NCBI RefSeq assembly: GCF_014855495.1
Contig: NZ_JACYFJ010000001.1
Coordinates: forward strand, 434,001-498,000
DNA length: 64,000 nucleotides
Direction of reading: 5' to 3'
DNA from: Euzebyella saccharophila
GTDB lineage: Bacteria; Bacteroidota; Bacteroidia; Flavobacteriales; Flavobacteriaceae
Shown one piece after another: positions 1 to 8,855 of this stretch. The position numbers were made by a program, and so were the translations under genes. The notes below the pieces were generated by a model. The model was not told the origin of the DNA and searched no databases. It saw only the letters and a list, made by a program, of their open reading frames with translations. How positions within the stretch are numbered: position 1 is the stretch's first letter; each line of letters opens with the position of its first letter.

Positions 1-807
<807 letters not shown>

Positions 808-922
808 TTACCAAAAAACGAATTGGAAAAGACACGCAAAAATTTGAATTAAATTATTCCTGTATTGATTTTTCTTATACCAACTGTCAGCCAGAAAAGA
901 TATTTCTAATAGTTAGGCATGT

Positions 923-1672
923 TCATGAGCTTTCTGCCCTTTGTAACTCATGATAAATTATACCACGCACTTTTTCCCGCAATTCTGCTTTGTTTTCTTC
1001 CTTAAATTTTTTGGTCTTAAAAAACGAATGTACCGTAGCTCTAGTAACACCCGGTCCGCCGCTAAAAAAGGTAAACGAAAAACGTTTTTTATTATCGATA
1101 AAAGTCATGGGAACCACGGGTATTTTATGGGCAATGGCCATTTTAAATGCTCCATCTTTAAAGTGATCTAAAATGATAGATTCATCATCTGGCACGCCAC
1201 CCTCCGGAAAAATACAAATACTCAACCCCTGGTTCAAGCGTCGCTGGGCACGTCTGTAGACCCCCGTTCTGCTTTTGGTATCTTCCCTATCTACCATAAT
1301 GCACACCCTTTTATAAAAAAAACCGAAAATGGGAATTTTCACCAATTCCTTCTTACCGACAAACACAAAAGGATTTTTGCTAATATGAAGCATCAACATG
1401 ATATCCAACATACTGGTATGATTGGCCACCAGCATATAACTCTTCCCTTTTTTTAGACGTTCTTCCCATTTTACTCGTGGTGGGCAGCCCATACCATATA
1501 AAATGGGCCTGGCCCAAAGATTCCTTGCCAACCAAAAGAATTGGGGATACCACTTTTCCGAAAGGGTGGTCACCAGCAAAAAAGGAAAAAATAGAATGAT
1601 GGGAAAAGCTACCAGAATGTAAAACCAAATTCTATAAAGTGTCTGGCCTACTTTTTTGATGAGTGCAAACAT
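923..1672 (-). CDS. plsC: 1-acyl-sn-glycerol-3-phosphate acyltransferase (PlsC family)
   Basis: This is a membrane-bound lysophosphatidic acid acyltransferase that makes phosphatidic acid for phospholipid synthesis. The 249 residues have a hydrophobic N-terminal segment (about residues 12-36). The catalytic HX4D motif is NHTSMLD (His85 to Asp90), and the glycerol-phosphate binding motif FPEGG lies at 155-159. Length is normal for the family. It is divergent from trpS; the two starts are about 73 bp apart and share one short promoter region. Another lysophospholipid or ornithine-lipid acyltransferase of the same fold is possible, but PlsC is the simplest reading. Confidence 0.88.
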   Translation of the reverse strand: MFALIKKVGQTLYRIWFYILVAFPIILFFPFLLVTTLSEKWYPQFFWLARNLWARPILYGMGCPPRVKWEERLKKGKSYMLVANHTSMLDIMLMLHISKNPFVFVGKKELVKIPIFGFFYKRVCIMVDREDTKSRTGVYRRAQRRLNQGLSICIFPEGGVPDDESIILDHFKDGAFKMAIAHKIPVVPMTFIDNKKRFSFTFFSGGPGVTRATVHSFFKTKKFKEENKAELREKVRGIIYHELQRAESS

Positions 1673-1745
1673 GAAATCAAAAATAACAATTTACCCTAGC
1701 TTTTTTAGTACTTTCTTTATCTTTGGCCTCTTTGAAACCATTGTC

Positions 1746-2714
1746 ATGCCAAGAATACTAACAGGAATACAAAGTACCGGAACACCACATTTAGGAAATA
1801 TTTTAGGGGCGATTATGCCAGCCATAAAAATGGCCGAAAAGCCAGAGAATGATTCTTTCCTTTTTATTGCGGATATGCATTCGCTTACGCAAATTAAAGA
1901 TGCTGAATTACTTAAACGAAATACGTATGCCATTGCAGCTACGTGGTTGGCATTTGGTTTGGACATAGACAAAACGGTTTTCTATAGACAAAGTGATGTT
2001 CCTCAAGTCACCGAACTATCGTGGTACCTTAGTTGTTTTTTTCCTTACCAACGGTTAACCCTAGCGCATTCTTTTAAGGATAAGGCAGACAGGTTGGAGG
2101 ATGTTAATGCCGGACTCTTTACCTACCCCATGTTGATGGCCGCGGATATTTTGGCTTATGATGCCGATGTAGTCCCTGTGGGTAAGGACCAGCTGCAGCA
2201 TATAGAAATGACAAGGGATGTGGCTTCCCGTTTTCACGCTAAAATGGGCGAAACTTTTGTGATGCCCGAAGGAAAAGTCCAAGAGCAGACCATGTATGTT
2301 CCAGGTACGGACGGTGAAAAAATGAGCAAAAGCCGCGGAAATCTGATTAGCCTATTTCAGCCGGACAAAAAGCTAAGGAAGCAAATCATGGGTATACAAA
2401 CAGACAGTACCCCCATGGAAGAACCAAAGGACCCTACCAACGACAATGTCTTTGCGCTTTACAAGATTTTGGCCTCCCAAGAGCAAATTGAAGAAATGAG
2501 TGCCAATTACTTGGCAGGAAATTACGGTTACGGACATGCAAAGCAAGCGCTTTATGAACTTATTGTGGACAAATTTGCCGATGCCCGCGAAAAATACGAG
2601 TACTATACCCACCATTTGGAAGAGGTAGACGCTGCACTTGAAACAGGGGCTGCAAAGGCGAGAAAAGTAGCAAATGATGTTATTTCCCGGGTAAGGGCAA
2701 AAGTTGGATATTAA
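1746..2714 (+). CDS. trpS: tryptophanyl-tRNA synthetase
   Basis: This class Ic aminoacyl-tRNA synthetase charges tRNA-Trp. I chose the ATG at 1746 because the protein then begins MPRILTGIQSTGTPHLGN, the canonical TrpRS N-terminus, and is 322 residues long. An upstream ATG at 1656 would add 30 non-conserved residues and run into the divergent plsC start. The HIGH-like motif is PHLG (14-17) and the KMSKS loop is intact at 192-196. The Trp-pocket region around LAYDADVVPVGKDQLQHIE also matches the family. The stop lies 1 bp before the ATG of the M28 peptidase gene, so the two are probably cotranscribed. Confidence 0.97.
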   Translation: MPRILTGIQSTGTPHLGNILGAIMPAIKMAEKPENDSFLFIADMHSLTQIKDAELLKRNTYAIAATWLAFGLDIDKTVFYRQSDVPQVTELSWYLSCFFPYQRLTLAHSFKDKADRLEDVNAGLFTYPMLMAADILAYDADVVPVGKDQLQHIEMTRDVASRFHAKMGETFVMPEGKVQEQTMYVPGTDGEKMSKSRGNLISLFQPDKKLRKQIMGIQTDSTPMEEPKDPTNDNVFALYKILASQEQIEEMSANYLAGNYGYGHAKQALYELIVDKFADAREKYEYYTHHLEEVDAALETGAAKARKVANDVISRVRAKVGY

Positions 2715-2715
2715 A

Positions 2716-3672
2716 ATGAAGCATTTTTTTACGGGATTACTTTTAATCTTGGGCGCTTTTTATGGTTTCTCCCAAGTCGAGATTACCAAGGATGAACTAT
2801 ACCAGCACATTGATTTTCTCACTTCCCAAGAAAAAGAGGGGCGCTATCCCGGAGGGAAAATCAACAAAAAGGTTGTAGACTACATCACAAAAGATTTTGA
2901 GAACGCTGGAATAATGCCATTATCAAAATCTTATTTACAAAAATTTAAGGCTTCCCTAAGAATTGCCAAAGGAGAAAAAAAGAAGTCCAAGGCCAAAACT
3001 TGGAATGTAGTGGGTTTTATTGAAGGCAACCATCCGGATTTAAAAAAAGAATATATCGTACTTGGAGCGCATTATGACCATTTAGGGCACGGTGGGCCCA
3101 GTTCCAAATCGAACAAAAAAAATACGGTACATCCCGGCGCCGATGACAATGCCAGTGGAACTTCGGCCCTATTAGAAATTGCAGAACGGTTAGCGGCGTC
3201 TCAGGATAAATTGAAAAGAAGTGTCATTTTTATTGCCTTTGGAGCTGAAGAACAAGGTCTTTTGGGCAGCAAGTTCTTTGTTGAAAATTCGCCAGTGCCA
3301 TTGAAGAATATCCAACTTATGATCAATATGGATATGGTTGGCCGCCTCAATAATGAAAAACAGGTATATATGGGCGGTGCGGGCACGTTCCCTAACGGAC
3401 AAGAACTTATGGCCCAATTGGGCAAAGATGCCGGTCTTAATCCTGTGGTTCATGCCGGTTCCGTTGGAGGAAGCGATCATGTTTCCTTTTACAAAAAGAA
3501 CATATCCGTTTTAGGAATGCACACCGGTGGACATCCGCAATACCACACCCCTGAAGATACCATCGACCTCATAAACTTTGAAGGACAAAAAATGGTATGC
3601 GATTACATCTACGCCACCATTTTCAAAATTGCCTCTACCGATTACCCTATGGAATTTATTCCACAAGATTAG
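2716..3672 (+). CDS. secreted M28-family zinc aminopeptidase
   Basis: This is an exported di-zinc exopeptidase. The first 20 residues form a signal peptide ending in GFSQ. The metal and catalytic residues of M28 are all visible: H119 in GAHYDHLG, D143 in GADDNASG, the general base and ligand pair E178/E179 in GAEEQG, D206 in INMDMVGR and H255 in GGSDHVS. I chose the ATG at 2716, one base after the trpS stop; an in-frame TTG at 2704 would overlap trpS. It ends 3 bp from the convergent VOC gene, with no visible terminator. It probably supplies amino acids by trimming peptides in the periplasm; the substrate is unknown. Confidence 0.9.
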   Translation: MKHFFTGLLLILGAFYGFSQVEITKDELYQHIDFLTSQEKEGRYPGGKINKKVVDYITKDFENAGIMPLSKSYLQKFKASLRIAKGEKKKSKAKTWNVVGFIEGNHPDLKKEYIVLGAHYDHLGHGGPSSKSNKKNTVHPGADDNASGTSALLEIAERLAASQDKLKRSVIFIAFGAEEQGLLGSKFFVENSPVPLKNIQLMINMDMVGRLNNEKQVYMGGAGTFPNGQELMAQLGKDAGLNPVVHAGSVGGSDHVSFYKKNISVLGMHTGGHPQYHTPEDTIDLINFEGQKMVCDYIYATIFKIASTDYPMEFIPQD

Positions 3673-3675
3673 AAA

Positions 3676-4146
3676 TTAATCCTCAGGCGCTGTATACGTC
3701 ACCAAATCAATGGCAATACCGTTGGGGTCTTGAATGGCAAAGTGCCGATCGCCCCAAGGTTCATCCCTCATAGGTATTTTTATTTCGACCCCTGTAGCCT
3801 TAATTTTCTCATAAAGAGCATCCACATCTTCTACCTCAATGGTGAGATACATTCCCTTTCCCTCAAACTTTTGATGAAACAAGGGTTGTTGTGACGGGTG
3901 ATTGGGTAGTAGAAATCCCAATTCTGCCTCTTTATTTGGGGTGTGCATTAATATATAGAATTCATTTTCAAAGGTGACCTCAAAACCCAATATCGAGGTG
4001 TAGAATTCTTTGGTCTCCGCTAATTTTTCCGTAATAACTCCTGCATTTAATTTCATGGATAAAACGTTTTTAACCGTGTTTACTTCCTGTGCCTTTAGTT
4101 GAAAAGCAAAGAACGCTAAACACAAAAATGGAACAATGGTTCTCAT
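3676..4146 (-). CDS. VOC-fold (glyoxalase/dioxygenase-like) protein with signal peptide
   Basis: This is a 156-residue protein with a VOC fold after a hydrophobic export signal (residues 1-19, ending QLKAQ). The core has the βαβββ pattern: SMKLNAGVITEKLAETKEFYTSILGFEV, then TIEVEDVDALYEKI and DPNGIAIDLVTY, with Glu and Asp positions typical of metal-binding members. Most VOC proteins are cytoplasmic, so a secreted one is unusual. It lies 65 bp downstream of the AraC gene on the same strand and may be its target or its operon partner. The reaction is not predictable from sequence; an antibiotic or aldehyde detoxification role is possible but unsupported. Confidence 0.8.
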   Translation of the reverse strand: MRTIVPFLCLAFFAFQLKAQEVNTVKNVLSMKLNAGVITEKLAETKEFYTSILGFEVTFENEFYILMHTPNKEAELGFLLPNHPSQQPLFHQKFEGKGMYLTIEVEDVDALYEKIKATGVEIKIPMRDEPWGDRHFAIQDPNGIAIDLVTYTAPED

Positions 4147-4211
4147 ATCATTAATTTATGAAACCAAATTTGCGGCATTAAATGAACTAAAGATTGTAAA
4201 AAACGGACATT

Positions 4212-5027
4212 CTAACGGCCAAAGGCTTTTGAGGGTGTCACTCCGTAGTGATTTTTAAACTCCTTAATAAAGTGCGGTTGGTCGTAATAGCCACTATCAA
4301 AAAACAGTTTGTTGCGCTTTAGGCTCTGTACAGAAGGTTTTGCCCTTAAAATGTTCTGAAAGCGAACCACCTTACTAAAGGTTTTTACCGAATCGCCAAT
4401 GTAGTAGTTAAAAAGCCTTCGAAGTTGACGCTCACTGAGGCCCACATCCAAATCATTTTGAACACTTAGAACACCCTGTGTTTTCAAAACTTGATTGACG
4501 GCAGCGTAAAGTCTCGAATCTAAATTCCATTTCACCGTAGATAGATAGTTTAAAAAATAGTTATCAAGCCTTTCTTTAATTTCTTCAAAGGACAATTCCT
4601 GATTCATGTTCCGACTCAAGAACTGCTGTGTTCTTTTATGTACAAGCATTAAATCCTCATAACGATTGCTCAATTCAGAAGCATCGACCCTGAACAGCTG
4701 CGGAAACATGGTAGGAAGAAAACGTATTCCTACATAATGAAATTCGGGGTCCAAGGGGAACTCCGTATACTTTTTACAAAAACCCATTACCAAACTTTCC
4801 TGAGGTCTTTCCAATTCAAGAAAGATATCGATACAGCCATCTGCCACCACCCGGTAGGTAAAACTTTCATCTAATCTTGTCAAGGTTTTCAGCTGCCAAT
4901 AGCAATAGATAAATGGGCAAAGTTGTTCCCTAGGCACCATCTCTCTATAGACTACCTTCTCACCGGTCTGCTTTAAGGTAGGTTGCACTGGCAAGTATAA
5001 ATCTCTAATCGATTTTAGAACTTCCAT
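4212..5027 (-). CDS. AraC-family transcriptional regulator (DUF6597-like N-terminal domain)
   Basis: This is a one-component regulator of 271 residues. The N-terminal part (about 10-130) resembles the DUF6597 sensor-like domain (VYREMVPREQLCPFIYCYWQLK, then VVADGCIDIFLEL and YVGIRFLP). The C-terminal part (about 165-271) is a double helix-turn-helix AraC domain ending DSGYYDQPHFIKEFKNHYGVTPSKAFGR, a close match to the family signature. I chose the ATG at 5027; a TTG at 5042 is also in frame. The 198 bp upstream carry two TetR-type palindromes (5051-5070 and 5177-5196), which suggests it is controlled by the TetR protein encoded at 45771. The effector is unknown. Confidence 0.9.
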   Translation of the reverse strand: MEVLKSIRDLYLPVQPTLKQTGEKVVYREMVPREQLCPFIYCYWQLKTLTRLDESFTYRVVADGCIDIFLELERPQESLVMGFCKKYTEFPLDPEFHYVGIRFLPTMFPQLFRVDASELSNRYEDLMLVHKRTQQFLSRNMNQELSFEEIKERLDNYFLNYLSTVKWNLDSRLYAAVNQVLKTQGVLSVQNDLDVGLSERQLRRLFNYYIGDSVKTFSKVVRFQNILRAKPSVQSLKRNKLFFDSGYYDQPHFIKEFKNHYGVTPSKAFGR

Positions 5028-5050
5028 AGTGATTTGACCCAAATTTTAAG

Positions 5051-5070
5051 AACCGACCGGCAGGTCGGTT
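5051..5070. promoter_or_regulatory. TetR-type operator, araC-proximal (best palindrome of the set)
   Basis: The sequence is AACCGACCGGCAGGTCGGTT, a perfect inverted repeat with 8-bp arms and a 4-bp centre. Its centre is 33 bp upstream of the araC ATG. A -7-like TTCTTTTG (7 of 8 to TAnnTTTG) lies just upstream on the minus strand at 5083-5090, so a protein bound here would sit at the probable transcription start. The same motif recurs at 5177, 25034, 25158, 45606 and 45734. Confidence 0.7.
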
Positions 5071-5176
5071 TAGTTCCTTTTACAAAAGAAAGATACATAA
5101 TCCTACACCGTTTTACGGATGTTATTCATCCATAAGCTACTTAAAACAGCCATCAAATCGACAAAAGGCTATGAGC

Positions 5177-5196
5177 ACCAACCGGGTAGTCGGTAA
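5177..5196. promoter_or_regulatory. TetR-type operator, araC-distal
   Basis: This site matches 14 of 20 bases of the 5051 site, including the core ACCG-N4-GTC found in all six copies. It lies 126 bp (centre to centre) upstream of the proximal site. It sits between the end of dprA and araC, so both sites belong to the araC promoter region. Confidence 0.55.
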
Positions 5197-5225
5197 CAAT
5201 TCCTAAAATTTAAGAGAGAAATGTA

Positions 5226-6326
5226 TCAAATAGCCTCGAACAACTTGCCGGGCAGCGGTCTAATTACCCCTTTCATCTCCATATTAAGTAAAGTGGACGA
5301 TGTTTTAAAAATAGGTAGTTTACATTCCAATGCTATGCTATCCAACAACTGTTTTCCCTCTTTTTGAAGATAATCGTATATGGTTTTTTCAATGTAGTCC
5401 AGTTCAACAAAAAGCTGTTTTTGAATCATTGGCTGCTTTTTTTCCATTTCCCAATTGAGCATGTACACCAAATCTGCCGCAGAGGTAAGCATATGCGCTT
5501 TTTGCTGTTTGATCAAATTGTTACAACCCATGGAGTACTTGTCATTGGACCTACCGGGTACGGCAAAAACATCCCTGTTATAGCTATGCGCAATATCCGC
5601 GGTTACCAAACTACCGCCCTTATCCGCAGATTCAATCACTATTGTAGCTTCGCTCATACCTGCAATTATCCGATTTCGTTTTAAGAAATTTTCCCGATCC
5701 GGATTACTGGTGCTCCAAAATTCAGTTAGGAAACCACCATTTTTTTCAACCTCGGTTTTAAACTTGGCATGTGCTTTTGGATAAAGCTGATTGAGTCCGT
5801 GGGCCAAACAACCGATAGTCTGCAAATTGTGACGTAAAGCTGCTTTTTGAATGGCTATATCAATTCCATAGGCAAAACCGCTAACAATAATAGGGTCTAA
5901 AGGCGCGATTTCTTCAATAAACTGGTCGCAAAAAGCCTGTCCGTAACTGGTGATTTTTCTCGTACCCACTACGCTAATGATTTTACGGCCATCCAACTCC
6001 ATATTCCCTCGTTTAAAGAGAAGAACGGGGCTGTCTATACAGTGTTTTAAGTAAGACGGGTAGCTATCATCCATAAAATAGGACCATTCCCAATTATTGT
6101 TTTGAATGACCTGCAACTCCTCTTCAGCGGCCTCTATATGCTCACCATCATACAAACCCTGCAATGCATATGTTCCTACACCATCTATTTTTAATAAATG
6201 CTCCTTCTTGGATTTGAATATTTCGGATGGGCTTCCACAATTAGAAATCAATTTTTTGGCAGTAACATCTCCAATGAATGGTGTATGTTGAAGTCTTAAA
6301 ACTGCAAGTAATTCATCCGTAGTCAT
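5226..6326 (-). CDS. dprA: DNA-processing protein DprA
   Basis: DprA binds incoming single-stranded DNA in the cytoplasm and loads RecA onto it during natural transformation. The 366 residues have an N-terminal HhH/SAM-like region (VTAKKLISNCGSPSEIFK), then the extended Rossmann fold with SVVGTRKITSYG, VSGFAYGIDIAIQKAAL, TIGCLAHGLNQLYP, RNRIIAGMSEATIVIES and GGSLVTADIA. The tail (about 310-366) has the winged-helix character of the DprA C-terminal domain. Length is normal. Its start faces the HU/SPOR gene at 6432 across about 105 bp. Presence of dprA alone does not show that the strain is competent. Confidence 0.95.
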   Translation of the reverse strand: MTTDELLAVLRLQHTPFIGDVTAKKLISNCGSPSEIFKSKKEHLLKIDGVGTYALQGLYDGEHIEAAEEELQVIQNNNWEWSYFMDDSYPSYLKHCIDSPVLLFKRGNMELDGRKIISVVGTRKITSYGQAFCDQFIEEIAPLDPIIVSGFAYGIDIAIQKAALRHNLQTIGCLAHGLNQLYPKAHAKFKTEVEKNGGFLTEFWSTSNPDRENFLKRNRIIAGMSEATIVIESADKGGSLVTADIAHSYNRDVFAVPGRSNDKYSMGCNNLIKQQKAHMLTSAADLVYMLNWEMEKKQPMIQKQLFVELDYIEKTIYDYLQKEGKQLLDSIALECKLPIFKTSSTLLNMEMKGVIRPLPGKLFEAI

Positions 6327-6431
6327 TTAAAGCAAGTCTAGAGTTATCCACAAAATACACAAAAAATAATGTTAATAAAAAGTTACCCGAAGCCTGTTTT
6401 GGCGAATAAATTTTTCTAAAATTTGTGCTGT

Positions 6432-7403
6432 ATGGGCTTAGAACACTATATTAAAGATTTACTTTACCGATATAATTGTGTAGTAATACCGGGGTTTGGC
6501 GCATTTCTTACCCAAGAAAAATCTGCCGTAATCCAAGAAACTACCAATACTTTTTATCCTCCCACCAAGACCGTATTATTCAACCAACAATTGGTCACCA
6601 ATGATGGCCTTTTGGTTTCCCATGCTGCGGAAGCGCAGAAGGTAAGCTTTGAAGAGATGCTAACCCAAGTAAAGGAGGAAGTAAACCAATGGGAAGGTAG
6701 GTTGAAAAATGGTGAACACCTTAGATTGCCCGAAATTGGGAACCTTTGGCTAGGTACGGAGGGCAAAATACAATTCCTATCCGTTAGCAGCGTAAATTAT
6801 CTTACCAGCTCCTTTGGAATGAGTTCCTTTGTTAACGCCCCCGTTACTAGAGAGACGCTTAAGACCGCGGTAACGGAAATGGAACAGCGAATGCCTATTG
6901 CCTTTACTCCAGAAAAAAGAGCGCAAAAATCTTCCCGCCCTTACTTAAAATATGCAGCTGCGGTACTATTGGCCCTAACGGCAGGCTTTGGAGGTTACAA
7001 GTACTATCAAACCAATCAGGCCAACGAACAATTGGCCTGGGATGATGCTCAAGTTCAGGTATCCAAACGTATTCAACAGGCTACTTTTTTTGACACTACA
7101 CCTTTGGAACTTCCGGCTATTACCTTAAAAACAAGCAAAAAGGAAGAGGCGGCTGAAATTGAAAAAGTTTCCGGAGAAAAAGTTCACCATATCATTGCCG
7201 GTGCTTTTAGATATAAGACCAATGCAGATAGAAAAATAGACCAATTGAAAGAAAAGGGCTATAACCCTTCTTATATTGGCACCAATCCGTTTGGCCTGTA
7301 CATGGTGGCCTATGACAGTTTTACCGATGCCAACGAGGCTTTAACAGCCCTTAGGGAAATTAAGCAGACCCAGAAAGATGCCTGGTTAAAGACCATCAAA
7401 TAA
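6432..7403 (+). CDS. HU-CCDC81-like and SPOR domain membrane protein
   Basis: This bitopic inner-membrane protein probably acts in peptidoglycan or division-site biology. From the ATG at 6432 it has 323 residues. An N-terminal HU-CCDC81-like region (MGLEHYIKDLLYRYNCVVIPG FGAF) is followed by further β-rich sequence to about 150. A single transmembrane helix spans about 172-191, then comes a charged linker and a C-terminal SPOR domain (about 250-323, HHIIAGAFRYKTNADRKIDQL) of the type that binds glycan strands stripped of stem peptides. A TTG at 6423 would add only three residues. HU-like plus SPOR architectures are typical of Bacteroidota; the precise job is unknown. Confidence 0.85.
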   Translation: MGLEHYIKDLLYRYNCVVIPGFGAFLTQEKSAVIQETTNTFYPPTKTVLFNQQLVTNDGLLVSHAAEAQKVSFEEMLTQVKEEVNQWEGRLKNGEHLRLPEIGNLWLGTEGKIQFLSVSSVNYLTSSFGMSSFVNAPVTRETLKTAVTEMEQRMPIAFTPEKRAQKSSRPYLKYAAAVLLALTAGFGGYKYYQTNQANEQLAWDDAQVQVSKRIQQATFFDTTPLELPAITLKTSKKEEAAEIEKVSGEKVHHIIAGAFRYKTNADRKIDQLKEKGYNPSYIGTNPFGLYMVAYDSFTDANEALTALREIKQTQKDAWLKTIK

Positions 7404-7454
7404 AATCACTTTTTTGTCCCCTAAACATACTTCTACATATCCGTTAGAAGGATG

Positions 7455-7462
7455 TATCTTTG
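7455..7462 (+). promoter_or_regulatory. candidate -7 promoter box of the thioesterase gene
   Basis: TATCTTTG matches the Bacteroidota -7 consensus TAnnTTTG exactly and ends 15 bp before the ATG at 7478. No clear -33 TTG at normal spacing is visible, so this rests on the -7 match alone. Confidence 0.4.
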
Positions 7463-7477
7463 CCCAAAAAGTAAGAT

Positions 7478-7993
7478 ATGCAGGGCAAAAACCCGAAAGA
7501 CTCCAGAACCACAATGACGGACATGGTTCTCCCTAGTGAGACCAACCCTCTAAATAATCTTTTTGGCGGTGAACTATTGGCTCGTATGGACCGCGCTGCC
7601 AGTATTGCGGCAAGAAGACATAGTAGAAGGATAACGGTCACGGCCTCGGTAAACCATGTAGCCTTTAACCAATCCGTGCCTGTAGGAAGTGTCTTAACGG
7701 TAGAAGCAGCCGTTTCAAGGGCTTTTAAGACCTCCATGGAGGTCTACCTTGATGTTTGGATGGAAGACCGTTTTAGTGGAGAGCGCACCAAAGCCAACGA
7801 AGCAATCTACACTTTTGTTGCCGTGGACGATACCGGTAGGCCCACAGAAGTTCCGCCCTTAGTTCCAGAGACAGACCTGGAAAAACAGAGGTTTGATGCG
7901 GCCTTAAGAAGAAAGCAGTTAAGCTTGGTTCTTGCGGGAAAAATGCAACCGAATGAAGCTACGGAACTAAAGGCTTTATTTCTGCAGGACTAA
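7478..7993 (+). CDS. acyl-CoA thioesterase (hotdog fold, YciA/BACH type)
   Basis: This is a cytoplasmic thioesterase that hydrolyses acyl-CoA to free acid and CoA. The 171 residues contain the hotdog signature: SETNPLNNLFGGELLARMDRAASIAARRHS, with the Asn and Asp positions used by this group, then TASVNHVAFNQSVPVGSVLTVEA and ANEAIYTFVAVDDTGRP. The C-terminal 30 residues are helical. Length fits single-hotdog YciA-like enzymes. It stands alone, with its own -7 candidate and a convergent aldo/keto reductase 5 bp downstream. Chain-length preference cannot be read from sequence. Confidence 0.88.
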   Translation: MQGKNPKDSRTTMTDMVLPSETNPLNNLFGGELLARMDRAASIAARRHSRRITVTASVNHVAFNQSVPVGSVLTVEAAVSRAFKTSMEVYLDVWMEDRFSGERTKANEAIYTFVAVDDTGRPTEVPPLVPETDLEKQRFDAALRRKQLSLVLAGKMQPNEATELKALFLQD

Positions 7994-7998
7994 CCTTA

Positions 7999-8835
7999 TT
8001 AAAAGTCGAAATTATCCGGATCTGGACCTATTCGTTCCCCTTTATCAAAACTGTCTAGATAGTTGATTTCATCTTTAGACAGCTCAAAATCAAAAAGGTC
8101 GGAATTAGACGCCAATCGGTCTTTATGGACAGATTTTGGAATGGTCACCACGCCCTTTTGTAAGTTCCAGCGAAGTACTATCTGGGCGGCACTTTTATCA
8201 TATTTGGCTTCCAATTCCTTGGTAATATCCAACTTAAATATCTTGCCTTGCATAAAAGGAGACCACGCCTCGTATTGAATTTTATGCGTTTTACAGAAAT
8301 CCAACAACTCCTGCTGAACCAAATAAGGATGAAATTCCATTTGATTAACCATGGGGACAATCTCCGCAGACGTTAGTAAATCCTCTAAGTGGTGCTTTAA
8401 AAAATTACTGACTCCAATAGCTTTTACACGTCCTTGTTTGTAAAGTTGTTCCAAGGCCCTCCAGGTTTCTTTATATTTTCCGGCAACTGGCCAATGAACC
8501 AAATATAAGTCAACATAATCTACCCCTAGGCGTTGGCAACTTTCATCAAAAGCCTTAAGTGTAGTATCAAAACCTTGGTCACTGTTCCATACCTTGGTAG
8601 TCAGAAAAATATCTTTCCTGTCCACATCAGACTCTTTAATTGCCTTACCAACACCCACTTCATTTTTATAAACGGCTGCGGTATCTATATGGCGGTAGCC
8701 ATGTTCCAAAGCAAATTTGACCGCTTCCACTACCTCCTCATCGTTATCTGCCAAGTAGGTGCCCAAACCAAAATAGGGCATTTTAACTCCATTATGCAAT
8801 GTGAAGGTTCCTTGTATATCTGTAATCTTTCTCAT
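7999..8835 (-). CDS. aldo/keto reductase (AKR5-like)
   Basis: This is an NADPH-dependent carbonyl reductase with a TIM barrel fold. From the ATG at 8835 it has 278 residues, normal for AKR5/2,5-diketo-gluconate reductase-like enzymes. The catalytic tetrad is complete: D51 and Y56 in HIDTAAVY, K81 in LTTKVW and H114 in YLVHWP. The cofactor signature IPKSVHKDRLASN is present near residue 240. A start at 8874 would add 13 unconserved residues overlapping the EnvC gene. The substrate is unknown; detoxification of aldehydes is the usual role of such enzymes. Confidence 0.92.
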   Translation of the reverse strand: MRKITDIQGTFTLHNGVKMPYFGLGTYLADNDEEVVEAVKFALEHGYRHIDTAAVYKNEVGVGKAIKESDVDRKDIFLTTKVWNSDQGFDTTLKAFDESCQRLGVDYVDLYLVHWPVAGKYKETWRALEQLYKQGRVKAIGVSNFLKHHLEDLLTSAEIVPMVNQMEFHPYLVQQELLDFCKTHKIQYEAWSPFMQGKIFKLDITKELEAKYDKSAAQIVLRWNLQKGVVTIPKSVHKDRLASNSDLFDFELSKDEINYLDSFDKGERIGPDPDNFDF

Positions 8836-8855
8836 CTTCTTATTTTTGTAAAGTT

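Noticed and set aside
7404-7477. T-run after the SPOR gene as a terminator
   Set aside because: There is a short T-run but no matching stem before it.
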